From positions 310,001 through 374,000 of the forward strand of contig NZ_AYMR01000009.1 of the NCBI RefSeq assembly GCF_000633535.1: 64,000 nucleotides of DNA. The letters are read 5' to 3'. A program made the position numbers and the translations under genes. The notes beneath the pieces are model-generated. The model was not told the origin of the DNA and ran no database searches. It saw only the letters and a list, made by a program, of their open reading frames with translations. This document shows positions 23,605-32,030 of the stretch, piece after piece (within the stretch, counting starts at the first letter, position 1; each line of letters starts with the position of its first letter). This stretch comes from Leifsonia aquatica H1aii (GTDB lineage: Bacteria; Actinomycetota; Actinomycetes; Actinomycetales; Microbacteriaceae).

Positions 23605-23924
23605 GAGTGCTCCTCAAGGTAGCGGCGGCCGGCGTCGGTGATCTTGAATAGCGCCTGGTTCACCGAGTTGGAGCGGTGGTGAACAAGGCCGAGGCGTGAC
23701 AGCTCCCAGGCGACACGCGCCCCCTTCATGGGCATGGTGCCGCCCATGGCTCCGGGATCGTTCGTGCCATGCTTGCGCGTGCGCTTCTCCCAGGCGGGGG
23801 AGTCGGGCCAGAGCTTCGCAGCGATCGCGCGCCCGGGGGTGCCGAGAGACCCCTCGTAATCGTCATCGTTGAGGTCTCGGATCGCGGCCAGAGCCCGGAG
23901 CTTGGCCGGAGTGAGGTCGGCCAT
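23601..23924 (-). CDS. Winged-helix-like phage protein, possible regulator
   Basis: The 107-aa product starts at ATG 23924, overlapping the previous TGA by one base. It has helical segments (LTPAKLRALAAIRDL, GARVAWELSRLGLVHHRS) and a wing-like end (QALFKITDAGRRYLEEH). The pattern WELSRLGLV...ITDAGRRYL is what one sees in winged-helix domains. It could be a DNA-binding regulator of the prophage, but direct evidence is lacking. Confidence 0.55.
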   Translation of the reverse strand: MADLTPAKLRALAAIRDLNDDDYEGSLGTPGRAIAAKLWPDSPAWEKRTRKHGTNDPGAMGGTMPMKGARVAWELSRLGLVHHRSNSVNQALFKITDAGRRYLEEHS

Positions 23925-24088
23925 CAGTAGCAGAACCACCCTTCGCAACTGCTGCAGCGAATACCGCCGCCATGTCCCGCGACGATCTTGTGCTTGCAGC
24001 CTACTGCCGCGCCCCACAGGATCGTTCGACCCTCTTCGCTTACCCAGGTTTCGCGTAGCGTTCCGGTCGGGCTGTTGGTCTTGCTCAT
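23924..24088 (-). CDS. 54-aa phage protein with zinc-ribbon-like Cys pairs
   Basis: ATG 24088 overlaps the HTH gene stop (ATGA). The product has WGAAVGCKHKIVAGHGGGIR followed by CSSCEGWFCY, giving Cys/His pairs that suggest a small zinc ribbon. The stop TGA overlaps the next ATG. No known family is recognised. Confidence 0.6.
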   Translation of the reverse strand: MSKTNSPTGTLRETWVSEEGRTILWGAAVGCKHKIVAGHGGGIRCSSCEGWFCY

Positions 24089-24279
24089 GCCGCCGCCTTC
24101 GTGTCCATCTCCTGCTTCGCCAACCAGGCGTCGACGGTGGACTGGCGCCAGCGGAGTCGGTTGCCGATCTTGATGGGCTCGGGCAGGTCGTCGCCGTCGC
24201 TCCTCTTGCGGTAGATGGTCTGCTTTGCGAGCCCGAGTTGCTCGCCCAGGTCGTCGACGGTCAAGAGCCGGTCGCCCAT
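24085..24279 (-). CDS. Excisionase-like HTH (MerR/HTH_17 family) protein
   Basis: The 64-aa product is almost entirely a winged HTH of the excisionase/AlpA type. It has LLTVDDLGEQLGLAKQTIYR, then KIGNRLRWRQSTVDAWLA. Proteins like this bend attachment-site DNA and switch integrase toward excision, or act as small regulators. The start is ATG 24279 with GGAGGAAAC upstream. It is divergent from the integrase, with 102 bases between, and two palindrome copies lie in that gap. It heads a chain of four overlapping small genes. Confidence 0.78.
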   Translation of the reverse strand: MGDRLLTVDDLGEQLGLAKQTIYRKRSDGDDLPEPIKIGNRLRWRQSTVDAWLAKQEMDTKAAA

Positions 24280-24306
24280 GTTTCCTCCAGGTTCCAGTGG
24301 TTGCCA

Positions 24307-24342
24307 TTTAGCGAGCTAAAGCTATCTCATTTTGCCAGCTAA
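24307..24342. promoter_or_regulatory. Two dispersed palindromes (copies 11 and 12) in the integrase/HTH divergent promoter region
   Basis: TTTAGCGAGCTAAA (24307-24320) is the best copy in the window, and TTTGCCAGCTAA (24331-24342) follows 24 bases downstream. Both lie between the divergent HTH and integrase genes, where a repressor operator is expected. Core promoter elements here are AT-rich but I cannot fix them with confidence. Confidence 0.6.
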
Positions 24343-24381
24343 TGCTATTCTTCTTCCTATTCATACCGAACAGGAGGTCTG

Positions 24382-25569
24382 GTGGCCCGGTCACGTACAC
24401 CCGTCGGCGCGCACGGCGACATCAATCTCAAGCAGATCGCCCCGGGCAAATGGCGGGCGCGCACGCTCTACCGCTTCGAGGATGGCACCCGTCGTCAGGT
24501 CGAGCGCGCCGGCAGCACGAAGGGCAAGGCCCAGAACGCGCTCCTCGAGGCACTCACCACGATCGGCGTGCCGGACTCCCGCACGGGAAAGATGAAGGCG
24601 ACCATGACCGTTGCCGACCTGGCCGAGGTCTACCTTGAGACGAAGCGCAAGGAGAAGCTCGCGCCCAACAGCATCCGCACCTACACCCAGTGGGCACGCT
24701 CGAACATCGTGCCGCAGCTCGGCGCTCTGCGCGCCACCGAGGTGCGCCCGATGGTCGTGCAAGAGTTCTGTGACCGGGTGACCGACGAGAACGGCGCCGG
24801 AACGGCCTACAACTGCCGGAAGGTGCTGCGAGGCATGTTCGCCCTTGCGCTTCTGAATGACGTCGTGAAGGTGAATCCGGTTGTCGGCGTGAAGGTGTTC
24901 GGAGTGGGTGACGTCGGCAAGGCGGCGAAGGCCCTTCCGCTCGATGGCGTCGACAGCTTCCTCGACGTCGTGCGCAACGACCCCGCGATGCGCTCCGCCG
25001 GCATCCCGGATATCTGGGAGTTCATGGCCTTCACGGGCTGTCGCATCGGCGAGGCGCTCGCGCTTCGGTGGTCCCACGTCGACTTCGAGGCGGGCGCCAT
25101 CACGCTCGGTCCTTCCATCGCAGAGTACGAGGGGCCGGTGCGCATCTGGGAGCCCGCGAAGACGGACAAGTCCTTGCGCACCATCATCGTGCCAGCGCGG
25201 ACGATGGCCCTGTTGCGGGGCATCAAGGAGCGGGTGCCGCATACCGACGAGGGCCTCGTCTTCCCGCACCCGACGGGCAAGATTTACCGGCCGACACGCC
25301 TCGAGCAAATCTGGGAGCGCAACCGGGAACGGCTCGGCTACCCCGAGTTCACCTCGCACGGCTTCCGAAAGACCGTCGCGACTATGCTGGATGCGGCGGG
25401 GCTCACCGCTCGAGAGATTGCGGAATACCTCGGACACAAGCGCCCCTCCTTCACCCAGGACGTCTACATGTCGCGCGAGGTGGGAAGCAACAAGGTGGCG
25501 AAGTTCTTCGACTCAAAGTTCGGGGAAAGTTCGGGATCGGAGGGGGAGCGGGATGCGAAATCCGCGTAA
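24382..25569 (+). CDS. int: Tyrosine site-specific recombinase (phage integrase)
   Basis: The 395-aa protein has an N-terminal arm-type domain, a SAM-like core-binding domain (about residues 75-160) and a catalytic domain. The catalytic residues are visible: R221 (GCRIGEAL), H326 and R329 (HGFRKT), H352 (LGHKRPS) and nucleophile Y362 (QDVYMS). It catalyses integration and excision at the attachment sites. The start is GTG 24382, with AGGAGG at good spacing. It ends 15 bases before the host permease start codon, so the right attachment site should lie in or next to its 3' end. Confidence 0.95.
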   Translation: MARSRTPVGAHGDINLKQIAPGKWRARTLYRFEDGTRRQVERAGSTKGKAQNALLEALTTIGVPDSRTGKMKATMTVADLAEVYLETKRKEKLAPNSIRTYTQWARSNIVPQLGALRATEVRPMVVQEFCDRVTDENGAGTAYNCRKVLRGMFALALLNDVVKVNPVVGVKVFGVGDVGKAAKALPLDGVDSFLDVVRNDPAMRSAGIPDIWEFMAFTGCRIGEALALRWSHVDFEAGAITLGPSIAEYEGPVRIWEPAKTDKSLRTIIVPARTMALLRGIKERVPHTDEGLVFPHPTGKIYRPTRLEQIWERNRERLGYPEFTSHGFRKTVATMLDAAGLTAREIAEYLGHKRPSFTQDVYMSREVGSNKVAKFFDSKFGESSGSEGERDAKSA

Positions 25570-25584
25570 TCACGGGGGAGACGG

Positions 25585-27162
25585 GTGCTAGGTCAGTTTC
25601 TCGGACTGAAGCTCCGGCTGATGGCCAACGCCTTCCGGCGCAGCCCCTGGCAGGTGTTCGGACTGGTGCTCGGCGTCGTCTACGGCGGTGTCATCACCGT
25701 GCTGGCCGTTGCGGCGCTGGTCGCTGCGCGGCTGGTGCCGGACGTCGGCGCCGTCCACGACGTGCTCGTGGTGCTGGGTGCGATCGTGGTGGTCGGCTTC
25801 CTCGTGCTCCCGCTGATGTTCGGCGTCGACGACTCGCTCGACCCGCGCAAGTTCGCCCTCTTCGGCATCCCGAACCGCGTTCTCTCGACGGGGCTGCTGC
25901 TGGCCGGGTTGATCGGCATCCCTTCGTTCGTCCTCATCGCCTGCAGCGCGGCCACGGTCGTGACCTGGTCGCGGGACGCGGGCACGGCGCTCCTCGCGGT
26001 GGTCTGCGCGGTGCTCGTCGTGCTGACCTGCGTGCTCGCGTCGCGGGTGTCGACCGCGCTGGCCTCGTACCTGCTCGGGACGCGGCGGTCGCGCGAGGCC
26101 GGCGGTGTGATCGCCGCCTTGCTGCTCGTGCTGCTGGCGCCGGCGATCCTGCTCCTCGTCACGGTGGACTGGGGGCGCGACGGTCTGGCCGCCCTCTCCG
26201 GCACCGCGTCGTGGCTCGCCTGGACGCCGCTCGGCGCCGTCTGGAGCGCACCGGGCGCCGCCGCGGCGGGCGACTGGTCGACCGCGCTGCTGCAACTGCT
26301 CGTTGCCGCGGTCACCGTGGCCGTCCTCTGGCTGGTCTGGGACGTCCTCGTCCGTACGGTCCTGGTGAGTGCACCGCGTGAGTCGCGCGCGAAGTCGTAC
26401 CACGGCATCGGCTGGTTCGGCCGCCTGCACGGCGGTCCGACCGCGGCGATCGCCGCACGGTCGATGACCTACTGGGGCCGCGATCCGCGCTATTGGGTGT
26501 CGCTGGTGATGATCCCGGTCATCCCGGTCTTCGTGCTCGTCGCCCTCCTGCTGGCGGGTCTTCCCGCCCACTACGTCTCGCTCGTCCCGCTGCCGCTGGT
26601 GTGCCTCTTCCTCGGCTGGAGCGTGCACAACGACATCGCGTTCGACGGCACGGCCATCTGGTTGCACGTGGTGTCGGGCACCCGCGGCATCGCCGACCGG
26701 GTCGGGCGGATGTTCCCGCCGATCGTGGTGGGGATCCCGGTGATCGTCGTCGGTTCGCTCGCGACCACGATCGCGTACGGCGACTGGGCGATCCTGCCGA
26801 CGGTCGCGGCACTGAGCGGTGCCATCCTGGTGATCGGCCTCGGCCTCTCCTCGATCTCGTCCGTGCTCTTCCCGTATCCGGCGACGAAGCCGGGGGACAG
26901 CGCCTTCACACAGCCGCAGACCTCGGGGGCGTCGGCCGCTCTGGTGCAGTCGCTCAGCTTCTTCGCCATCCTGCTGCTCGCGTCCCCGGTCATCGTCTTC
27001 CTCGTCCTCGGGCTGACGATCAGCCCGTTCTGGCTGGGCGTCGCCCCGGTGGTCGCCGTGGTGATCGGATTCGCATCCCTCTTCGGCGGCCTCTGGGCCG
27101 GTGCGCGCCTGTTCGACCGTCGCGGCCCCGAGCTGATGGCGTTCGCCACGCGCAACGGCTGA
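25585..27162 (+). CDS. ABC-2-like exporter permease (host)
   Basis: The 525-aa integral membrane protein has about a dozen hydrophobic segments and an N-terminus (LGQFLGLKLRLMANAFRRSP) typical of large actinobacterial ABC permeases. These usually follow their ATPase gene in an operon. The start is GTG 25585 with GGGGGAG upstream. The expected ATPase is not here, because the prophage integrase ends only 15 bases before this gene. The prophage therefore probably separates the permease from its partner, unless the att core restores the junction. An in-frame ATG at 25621 is a possible alternative start. Confidence 0.75.
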   Translation: MLGQFLGLKLRLMANAFRRSPWQVFGLVLGVVYGGVITVLAVAALVAARLVPDVGAVHDVLVVLGAIVVVGFLVLPLMFGVDDSLDPRKFALFGIPNRVLSTGLLLAGLIGIPSFVLIACSAATVVTWSRDAGTALLAVVCAVLVVLTCVLASRVSTALASYLLGTRRSREAGGVIAALLLVLLAPAILLLVTVDWGRDGLAALSGTASWLAWTPLGAVWSAPGAAAAGDWSTALLQLLVAAVTVAVLWLVWDVLVRTVLVSAPRESRAKSYHGIGWFGRLHGGPTAAIAARSMTYWGRDPRYWVSLVMIPVIPVFVLVALLLAGLPAHYVSLVPLPLVCLFLGWSVHNDIAFDGTAIWLHVVSGTRGIADRVGRMFPPIVVGIPVIVVGSLATTIAYGDWAILPTVAALSGAILVIGLGLSSISSVLFPYPATKPGDSAFTQPQTSGASAALVQSLSFFAILLLASPVIVFLVLGLTISPFWLGVAPVVAVVIGFASLFGGLWAGARLFDRRGPELMAFATRNG

Positions 27163-27184
27163 GCGCCGCGTCTACACTGGAGGG

Positions 27185-27463
27185 ATGAACGAGGCGAGCA
27201 TCTCCGAACCGGGCGGCATGCCCTCCGGTGGCGGCGCGACGACGCTGGACCGCGAGCTCGAGGAGCTCCTGCAGAACGTCGAGCCGGGGGACCACGAGCG
27301 GTTCTCGCACTACGTCAAGAAGGAGCAGATCCTCGAGTCGGCGATCACCGGCAAGCCGGTGAAGGCGCTCTGCGGCAAGATGTGGACCCCGGGTCGCGAT
27401 CCGGAGAAGTTCCCGGTGTGCCCGTCGTGCAAGGAGATCTACGAGAAGCTCCGCGACGAGTAG
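27185..27463 (+). CDS. DUF3039 domain-containing protein
   Basis: The 92-aa protein carries KALCGKMWTPGRDPEKFPVC followed by PSCKEIYEKL, the conserved Cys arrangement of DUF3039, which is widespread in actinobacteria. The Cys residues suggest metal binding; the function is unknown. ATG 27185 is preceded by GGAGGG, and TACACT just upstream could be its -10 element. Confidence 0.88.
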   Translation: MNEASISEPGGMPSGGGATTLDRELEELLQNVEPGDHERFSHYVKKEQILESAITGKPVKALCGKMWTPGRDPEKFPVCPSCKEIYEKLRDE

Positions 27464-27475
27464 GCGCCGGCCTTT

Positions 27476-28786
27476 TCAGGCGAAGATCGTCGGCAGCACC
27501 GGGTCGCCACGGCCCACGCGGAAGGCGTGCTCGGGCAGTTCCCGCATCGCCAGAGCGTGGTGCTCCCGCGCACGGAGGGTGCCCTCGGGGCCCAGATGCT
27601 CGCGGTGCACCTCCCCGTCGGTGACCAGCGGCACCAGCAGATCGCGTCCGGTGTCGTCCGGGCGGTCGCCGTCCTCCACGATGTGCACCACCTCGGCCAC
27701 GGCGATGCCGCGGTGGTCGACCCGGCGGACGGGGTGCTTGCGTCCGCCGACGCTGGCCTTGCCCTCCGACTTCTTGGCGACGGGGACCCAGTCGCCGGTT
27801 CCGTCGGCGGTGCGGTGCGCGACGAGCTTGTAGACCATCCCGGACGCGGGGGAGCCCGACCCGGTCACGACGGAGGTGCCGACCCCGTACGAGTCGACGG
27901 GGGAGGCCGCGAGGGCGGCGATGGTGAACTCGTCGAGGTCGTTCGTGACGGTGATCCGCGTCTTCGTCGCCCCCAGCCGGTCCAGCTTCTCGCGCACGCG
28001 GCGGACGAGCGTCGGCAGGTCGCCGGAGTCGAGCCGCACCGCGCCGAGCCCGGGCCCGGCGACCCGGACGGCGGTCTCGATCGCGCGGTCGACGTCGTAG
28101 GTGTCGATGAGCAGTGTGGTGCCGGGGCCGAGAGCGTCCACCTGTGCTCGGAAGGCGTCCTCCTCGCTGTCGTGCAGCAGCGTGAACGCGTGTGCGGCCG
28201 TGCCCATCGTCGGGACGCCCCAGGTGCGTCCGGCTTCCAGGTTCGAGGTGGCGCCGAAGCCCGCGATGTACGCTGCGCGGGCGGCCGCGACGGCGCTGCG
28301 CTCGTTGGCGCGCCGGGAGCCCATCTCGGCCAGAGGCCGGCCCGCTGCGGCGGAGACCATGCGTGCCGCGGCGGAGGCCACGGCCGAGTCGTAGTTGAAT
28401 ACGCTGAGGATGAGCGTCTCGAGCACCACTCCCTCGGCGAACGGAGCATCCACGATCAGGAAGGGTGAGCCGGGGAAGAAGAGCTCACCCTCGCGGTATC
28501 CACGGATCGACCCGGAGAACCGGAATCCCGCGAGCCAATCGAGGGTCTGCGGGCGCACGACGGCGTTCTCTCGAAGGTACTCGAGCTCCTCGTCGTGGAA
28601 CCGGAATCGCTGCAGCAGCTCCAGCAGGCGCCCCGTCCCGGCCAGGACGCCGTACCTCCGCCCTTCCGGAAGCCGGCGCGTGAACGCCTCGAACACGCAT
28701 TCGCGATCGTGCGTGCCCCGCAGGAGCGCGGCATCGATCATGGTGAGCTCGTAGCGGTCGGTCAGGAGCGCGGATGACTCGGTCAC
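27476..28786 (-). CDS. pncB: Nicotinate phosphoribosyltransferase
   Basis: The 436-aa enzyme converts nicotinate and PRPP to nicotinate mononucleotide in NAD salvage. The N-terminus (LLTDRYELTMIDAALLRGTH) is characteristic of the family. Further signatures are GSRRANERSAVAAARAAYIAGFGATSNLEAG and GTAAHAF, the phosphoribosyl-binding LIDTYDVDRAIETAVRVAG, and RLDSGDLPTLVRRVRE. The start is GTG 28786. It converges on the DUF3039 gene with a 12-base gap, and is divergent from murI. Confidence 0.95.
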   Translation of the reverse strand: MTESSALLTDRYELTMIDAALLRGTHDRECVFEAFTRRLPEGRRYGVLAGTGRLLELLQRFRFHDEELEYLRENAVVRPQTLDWLAGFRFSGSIRGYREGELFFPGSPFLIVDAPFAEGVVLETLILSVFNYDSAVASAAARMVSAAAGRPLAEMGSRRANERSAVAAARAAYIAGFGATSNLEAGRTWGVPTMGTAAHAFTLLHDSEEDAFRAQVDALGPGTTLLIDTYDVDRAIETAVRVAGPGLGAVRLDSGDLPTLVRRVREKLDRLGATKTRITVTNDLDEFTIAALAASPVDSYGVGTSVVTGSGSPASGMVYKLVAHRTADGTGDWVPVAKKSEGKASVGGRKHPVRRVDHRGIAVAEVVHIVEDGDRPDDTGRDLLVPLVTDGEVHREHLGPEGTLRAREHHALAMRELPEHAFRVGRGDPVLPTIFA

Positions 28787-28823
28787 GCGATCAGCCTAGC
28801 GGCGAGGCCACGGCTGCGGCGGG

Positions 28824-28829
28824 GTAGGC
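28824..28829 (+). promoter_or_regulatory. Candidate -10 element (TAGGCT) of murI
   Basis: GGTAGGCTGG lies so close to GTG 28839 that transcription would begin at or near the start codon, giving a leaderless mRNA. The same TAGGCTGG block precedes prfB at 35451. Confidence 0.5.
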
Positions 28830-28838
28830 TGGTCCGCT

Positions 28839-29657
28839 GTGACGGATGCGCCGATTGGGATCTTCGACTCGGGGGTCGGCGGGTTGACGGTCGCGCGCGC
28901 CATCCGCGACCAGCTGCCCAACGAATCGGTCCTCTACATCGGTGACACGGCGCATTCGCCGTACGGCCCGAAGCCCATCGCCGATGTGCGCCGCTACTCG
29001 CTGGAGGTCCTCGACCTGCTCGTCGAGCAGGGCGTGAAGCTGCTCGTCATCGCCTGCAACACCGCGTCGTCCGCGATGCTCCGGGACGCCAGGGAGCGCT
29101 ACTCGGTGCCGGTGATCGAGGTCATCCAGCCGGCCGTGCGCCGTGCCGTCGCCGCGACCCGGACCGGCCGCGTCGGCGTGATCGGCACGGTCGGCACCAT
29201 CGCCTCCCGCGCGTACGAGGACGCCTTCGCCGCGGCGCCGACCCTCGAGCTGTTCACCCAGGCCTGCCCCCGATTCGTCGAGTTCGTCGAGGCGGGCATC
29301 ACCAGCGGCGCCGAGGTGCTGCAGGTCACCGCGGAGTACCTGGAGCCGCTGCGCGCGGCCGAGGTGGACACGCTCGTCCTCGGCTGCACCCATTACCCGT
29401 TCCTGAAGGGGGCCATCTCCTACGTCATGGGGGAGGGCGTCTCCCTCGTCTCCAGCGACACCGAGACCGCCACGGACGTCTACCGCACGCTGGTCGGGAG
29501 CGGGCTCGAACGCCGTTCGCCCGAGCCGCCGACCGTCCACTACGAGGCCACCGGGCTCGACGCCGACACCTTCCTGCGCCTGGCGCACCGTTTCATCGGC
29601 CCGGAGGTATCCCGCGTCGACCTGGTGCAGACCGGCGTGATCGACCTTCCGCTCTGA
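28839..29657 (+). CDS. murI: Glutamate racemase
   Basis: The 272-aa enzyme makes D-glutamate for peptidoglycan. It shows the N-terminal [17 protein letters not shown], the catalytic C73 in IACNTAS and the second catalytic C183 in LGCTHYPFL. Length is normal for the family. The start is GTG 28839, a leaderless candidate. It is followed by rph after 31 bases with a good ribosome site, so murI-rph-rdgB are probably cotranscribed, a common actinobacterial order. Confidence 0.97.
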   Translation: MTDAPIGIFDSGVGGLTVARAIRDQLPNESVLYIGDTAHSPYGPKPIADVRRYSLEVLDLLVEQGVKLLVIACNTASSAMLRDARERYSVPVIEVIQPAVRRAVAATRTGRVGVIGTVGTIASRAYEDAFAAAPTLELFTQACPRFVEFVEAGITSGAEVLQVTAEYLEPLRAAEVDTLVLGCTHYPFLKGAISYVMGEGVSLVSSDTETATDVYRTLVGSGLERRSPEPPTVHYEATGLDADTFLRLAHRFIGPEVSRVDLVQTGVIDLPL

Positions 29658-29688
29658 TCCACCACCATCACCACACGAGGAGAGCCAC

Positions 29689-30429
29689 GTGACCGACATC
29701 ATCCGCGCCGACGGGCGCACCGCCGACCAGCTCCGCCCGGTCACGATCGAGCGCGGCTGGAGCAAGCAGGCGGAGGGATCGGCCCTGATCTCGTTCGGCG
29801 AGACGCGCGTGCTCTGCACCGCGTCGTTCACGAACGGCGTCCCGCGCTGGATGGCGGGCAAGGGCCGCGGCTGGGTCACCGCCGAGTACGCGATGCTCCC
29901 GCGCTCCACCAACGACCGGATGGACCGGGAGGCCGTCAAGGGCAAGATCGGCGGACGCACCCATGAGATCAGCCGGCTGATCGGCCGCAGCCTCCGCGCC
30001 GTCGTCGACATGAAGGCGCTGGGCGAGAACACGATCGTTCTCGACTGCGACGTGCTGCAGGCCGACGGCGGCACCCGCACGGCGGCGATCACCGGCGCCT
30101 ACGTCGCGCTCGCCGACGCGCTCGAGTGGGGGCGAGAGCACCGTTTCATCGGGCAGCGCGCGACTCCGCTGATCGATTCGGTGTCGGCCGTCTCCGTCGG
30201 CATCATCGACGGCGCCCCGATGCTCGATCTCGCGTACGTCGAGGACGTGCGGGCCGAGACCGACATGAACGTCGTCGTCACCGGTCGCGGCCTGTTCGTC
30301 GAGGTGCAGGGCACGGCGGAGGGGGCCCCGTTCGACCGGAACGAACTGAACTCGCTGCTCGACCTCGCCCTGCTCGGCACCACAGAGCTCGCCGGCGTCC
30401 AGTCCGCGTCGCTCACCGCGGGAGCGTGA
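29689..30429 (+). CDS. rph: Ribonuclease PH
   Basis: The 246-aa phosphorolytic exoribonuclease trims tRNA 3' ends. Visible signatures are [25 protein letters not shown], the Arg-rich phosphate site ([16 protein letters not shown]) and [20 protein letters not shown]. The start is GTG 29689 with GAGGAGA upstream. The gap of 4 bases to rdgB indicates an operon. Confidence 0.97.
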   Translation: MTDIIRADGRTADQLRPVTIERGWSKQAEGSALISFGETRVLCTASFTNGVPRWMAGKGRGWVTAEYAMLPRSTNDRMDREAVKGKIGGRTHEISRLIGRSLRAVVDMKALGENTIVLDCDVLQADGGTRTAAITGAYVALADALEWGREHRFIGQRATPLIDSVSAVSVGIIDGAPMLDLAYVEDVRAETDMNVVVTGRGLFVEVQGTAEGAPFDRNELNSLLDLALLGTTELAGVQSASLTAGA

Positions 30430-30433
30430 CCGG

Positions 30434-31027
30434 ATGGTCCGCGTCGTCCTCGCCACCCACAACGTCCACAAGGCGCTGGAGTTCCAGCAGATCCTGGGCG
30501 ACGCCGTCCCCGGTCTCGAGATCGTCCGCTACGACGGGCCCGAGCCCGTCGAGGACGGCTCGACCTTCGCCGAGAACGCCCTGATCAAAGCGCGAGCGGC
30601 GGCGGCGCACACCGGGCTGCCGGCTCTCGCCGACGACTCGGGCATCTGTGTCGACGTGATGGGTGGCTCGCCGGGGATCTTCTCGGCGCGCTGGGCCGGC
30701 CACCACGGCGATGCGCAGGCGAACCTGCAGCTGCTGCTCGACCAGCTCTCGGATGTGCCGGAGCACTCCCGGGCGGCGCACTTCACCGCGACACTGGCGC
30801 TCGTCGTGCCGGGGGAGGAATCGACCCTGGTCGAGGGCGTCTGGCCGGGACGCATCGCCCGGCACGCGGCGGGAGGGCACGGGCACGGCTACGACCCGAT
30901 CTTCCTCCCCGAGGGTCACGACGCCACGGCGGCCGAGCTCGGCCCGGACGTGAAGAACCGGGAGAGTCATCGAGCGCGGGCGTTCGCGGCGATCGTGCCC
31001 GCGCTGCGGGCGCTCGCCGCGCGCTGA
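30434..31027 (+). CDS. rdgB: RdgB/HAM1 family non-canonical purine NTP pyrophosphatase
   Basis: The 197-aa enzyme hydrolyses dITP and XTP to monophosphates and keeps damaged purines out of DNA. Family motifs are LATHNVHKALEFQQIL at the N-terminus, ALADDSGICVD at the metal site, SARWAGHHGD and GYDPIFLPEGH near the C-terminus, followed by the KNRESHRARAF segment. Start ATG 30434 lies 4 bases after rph. Confidence 0.95.
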   Translation: MVRVVLATHNVHKALEFQQILGDAVPGLEIVRYDGPEPVEDGSTFAENALIKARAAAAHTGLPALADDSGICVDVMGGSPGIFSARWAGHHGDAQANLQLLLDQLSDVPEHSRAAHFTATLALVVPGEESTLVEGVWPGRIARHAAGGHGHGYDPIFLPEGHDATAAELGPDVKNRESHRARAFAAIVPALRALAAR

Positions 31028-31109
31028 CGGCGCCTGCTGAGAACGGCACTCATTCCTATCTAGCGCGATCGCTGGCGGTTCGGCCTGTGCCGTGTCTACC
31101 GTAGAAGCG

Positions 31110-32012
31110 ATGAGTCACGACCACGGGCATTCAGCCAACCGCAACCGCCTCCTGATCGCGATCGGCATCGTCTCGGCGGTGCTGGTCGTGGAGATCGTCG
31201 GCGCCTGGCTGAGCGGGTCGCTCGCGCTGCTGGCGGACGCCGGGCACATGCTGAGCGACCTGACGGGCCTCATCGTGGCCCTGGTGGCGACGATCATCGC
31301 CGCCCGTCCCGCGACCGACCGGCAGACCTTCGGCTATCGTCGGGCCGAGGTGTTCGGGGCCCTGATCAACGGCCTGATCCTGGTGGTCGTCGCCGTCGGC
31401 GTGGCGATCGGGGCGATCGGCCGCCTGGTGACGGGCGAATCGGAGGTCCAGAGCGGGCCGATGCTCGTCGTCGCCGTCATCGGCCTGGTGGCCAACGTCG
31501 TCGCGCTACTGCTCCTGCGCCCGGCCGCCGGTCACTCGATCAACATGCGTGGCGCCTACCTGGAGGTCTTCGGAGACCTGGTCGGCTCGATCACGGTCAT
31601 CGTCGCGGCCGTCGTGATCATGGTCACCGGTTGGGGCCCGGCCGACGCCGTCGCATCGCTGCTCATCGCCGTGTTCATCGTGCCGCGCGCGTACCTGTTG
31701 CTGCGCGACGTCGTGCACGTGCTGAGCGAGGCGGCGCCCGCCGACACGGACGTGGCGCAGATCCGAGACCACATCGTCCGGGCGAAGGGCGTGGTCGCAG
31801 TGCACGACGTGCACGTCTGGGCGATCACGTCGGGTGCGCCGGTCTTCACCGCGCACGTCGTGGTCGAGCAGGAGGTGTTCCGTTCAGGACGCACCGGGGA
31901 CCTGCTGGACGAGCTCTCCGGGTGCCTGGCCGAGCACTTCGACGTCGAGCACTCGACCTTCCAGCTGGAGCCGGCCGAGCACGCCGAGCACGAGGACGAG
32001 TTCCACCGGTAG
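31110..32012 (+). CDS. Cation diffusion facilitator (Zn/Cd efflux, CzcD-like)
   Basis: The 300-aa membrane protein has a His-rich start (SHDHGHSANRN), six hydrophobic segments and the paired metal-site motifs DAGHMLSD (segment 2) and YLEVFGDLVGS (segment 5). A C-terminal cytosolic domain follows (VHDVHVWAITSG). It exports Zn2+ or similar ions in exchange for protons. ATG 31110 is preferred to the in-frame GTG 31092 because the known proteins begin with the His-rich stretch. Confidence 0.9.
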   Translation: MSHDHGHSANRNRLLIAIGIVSAVLVVEIVGAWLSGSLALLADAGHMLSDLTGLIVALVATIIAARPATDRQTFGYRRAEVFGALINGLILVVVAVGVAIGAIGRLVTGESEVQSGPMLVVAVIGLVANVVALLLLRPAAGHSINMRGAYLEVFGDLVGSITVIVAAVVIMVTGWGPADAVASLLIAVFIVPRAYLLLRDVVHVLSEAAPADTDVAQIRDHIVRAKGVVAVHDVHVWAITSGAPVFTAHVVVEQEVFRSGRTGDLLDELSGCLAEHFDVEHSTFQLEPAEHAEHEDEFHR

Positions 32013-32030
32013 GCGGACGGCGTCCGGTCG

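Larger units (their letters stand above)
1..25584. mobile_element. Prophage (siphovirus type), right-hand part; left end outside window
   Basis: The block holds plus-strand early genes (1-2508), a convergent terminator, a long minus-strand tail and lysis operon (2567-24279) and a plus-strand tyrosine integrase (24382-25569). Host core genes start at 25585. Tail genes run in the usual siphovirus order, with tape measure, minor tail proteins and then lysis. Terminase, portal, protease and capsid genes are not seen. They may lie at the unseen left end, if the attachment site sits inside the structural operon, or they may be lost. The right boundary is placed by the end of the integrase gene, because attL is not visible for comparison. 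Confidence 0.93.

Noticed and set aside
25560-25600. Exact attR core sequence
   Set aside because: Without attL or an unoccupied relative no repeat can be compared, so no core is claimed.
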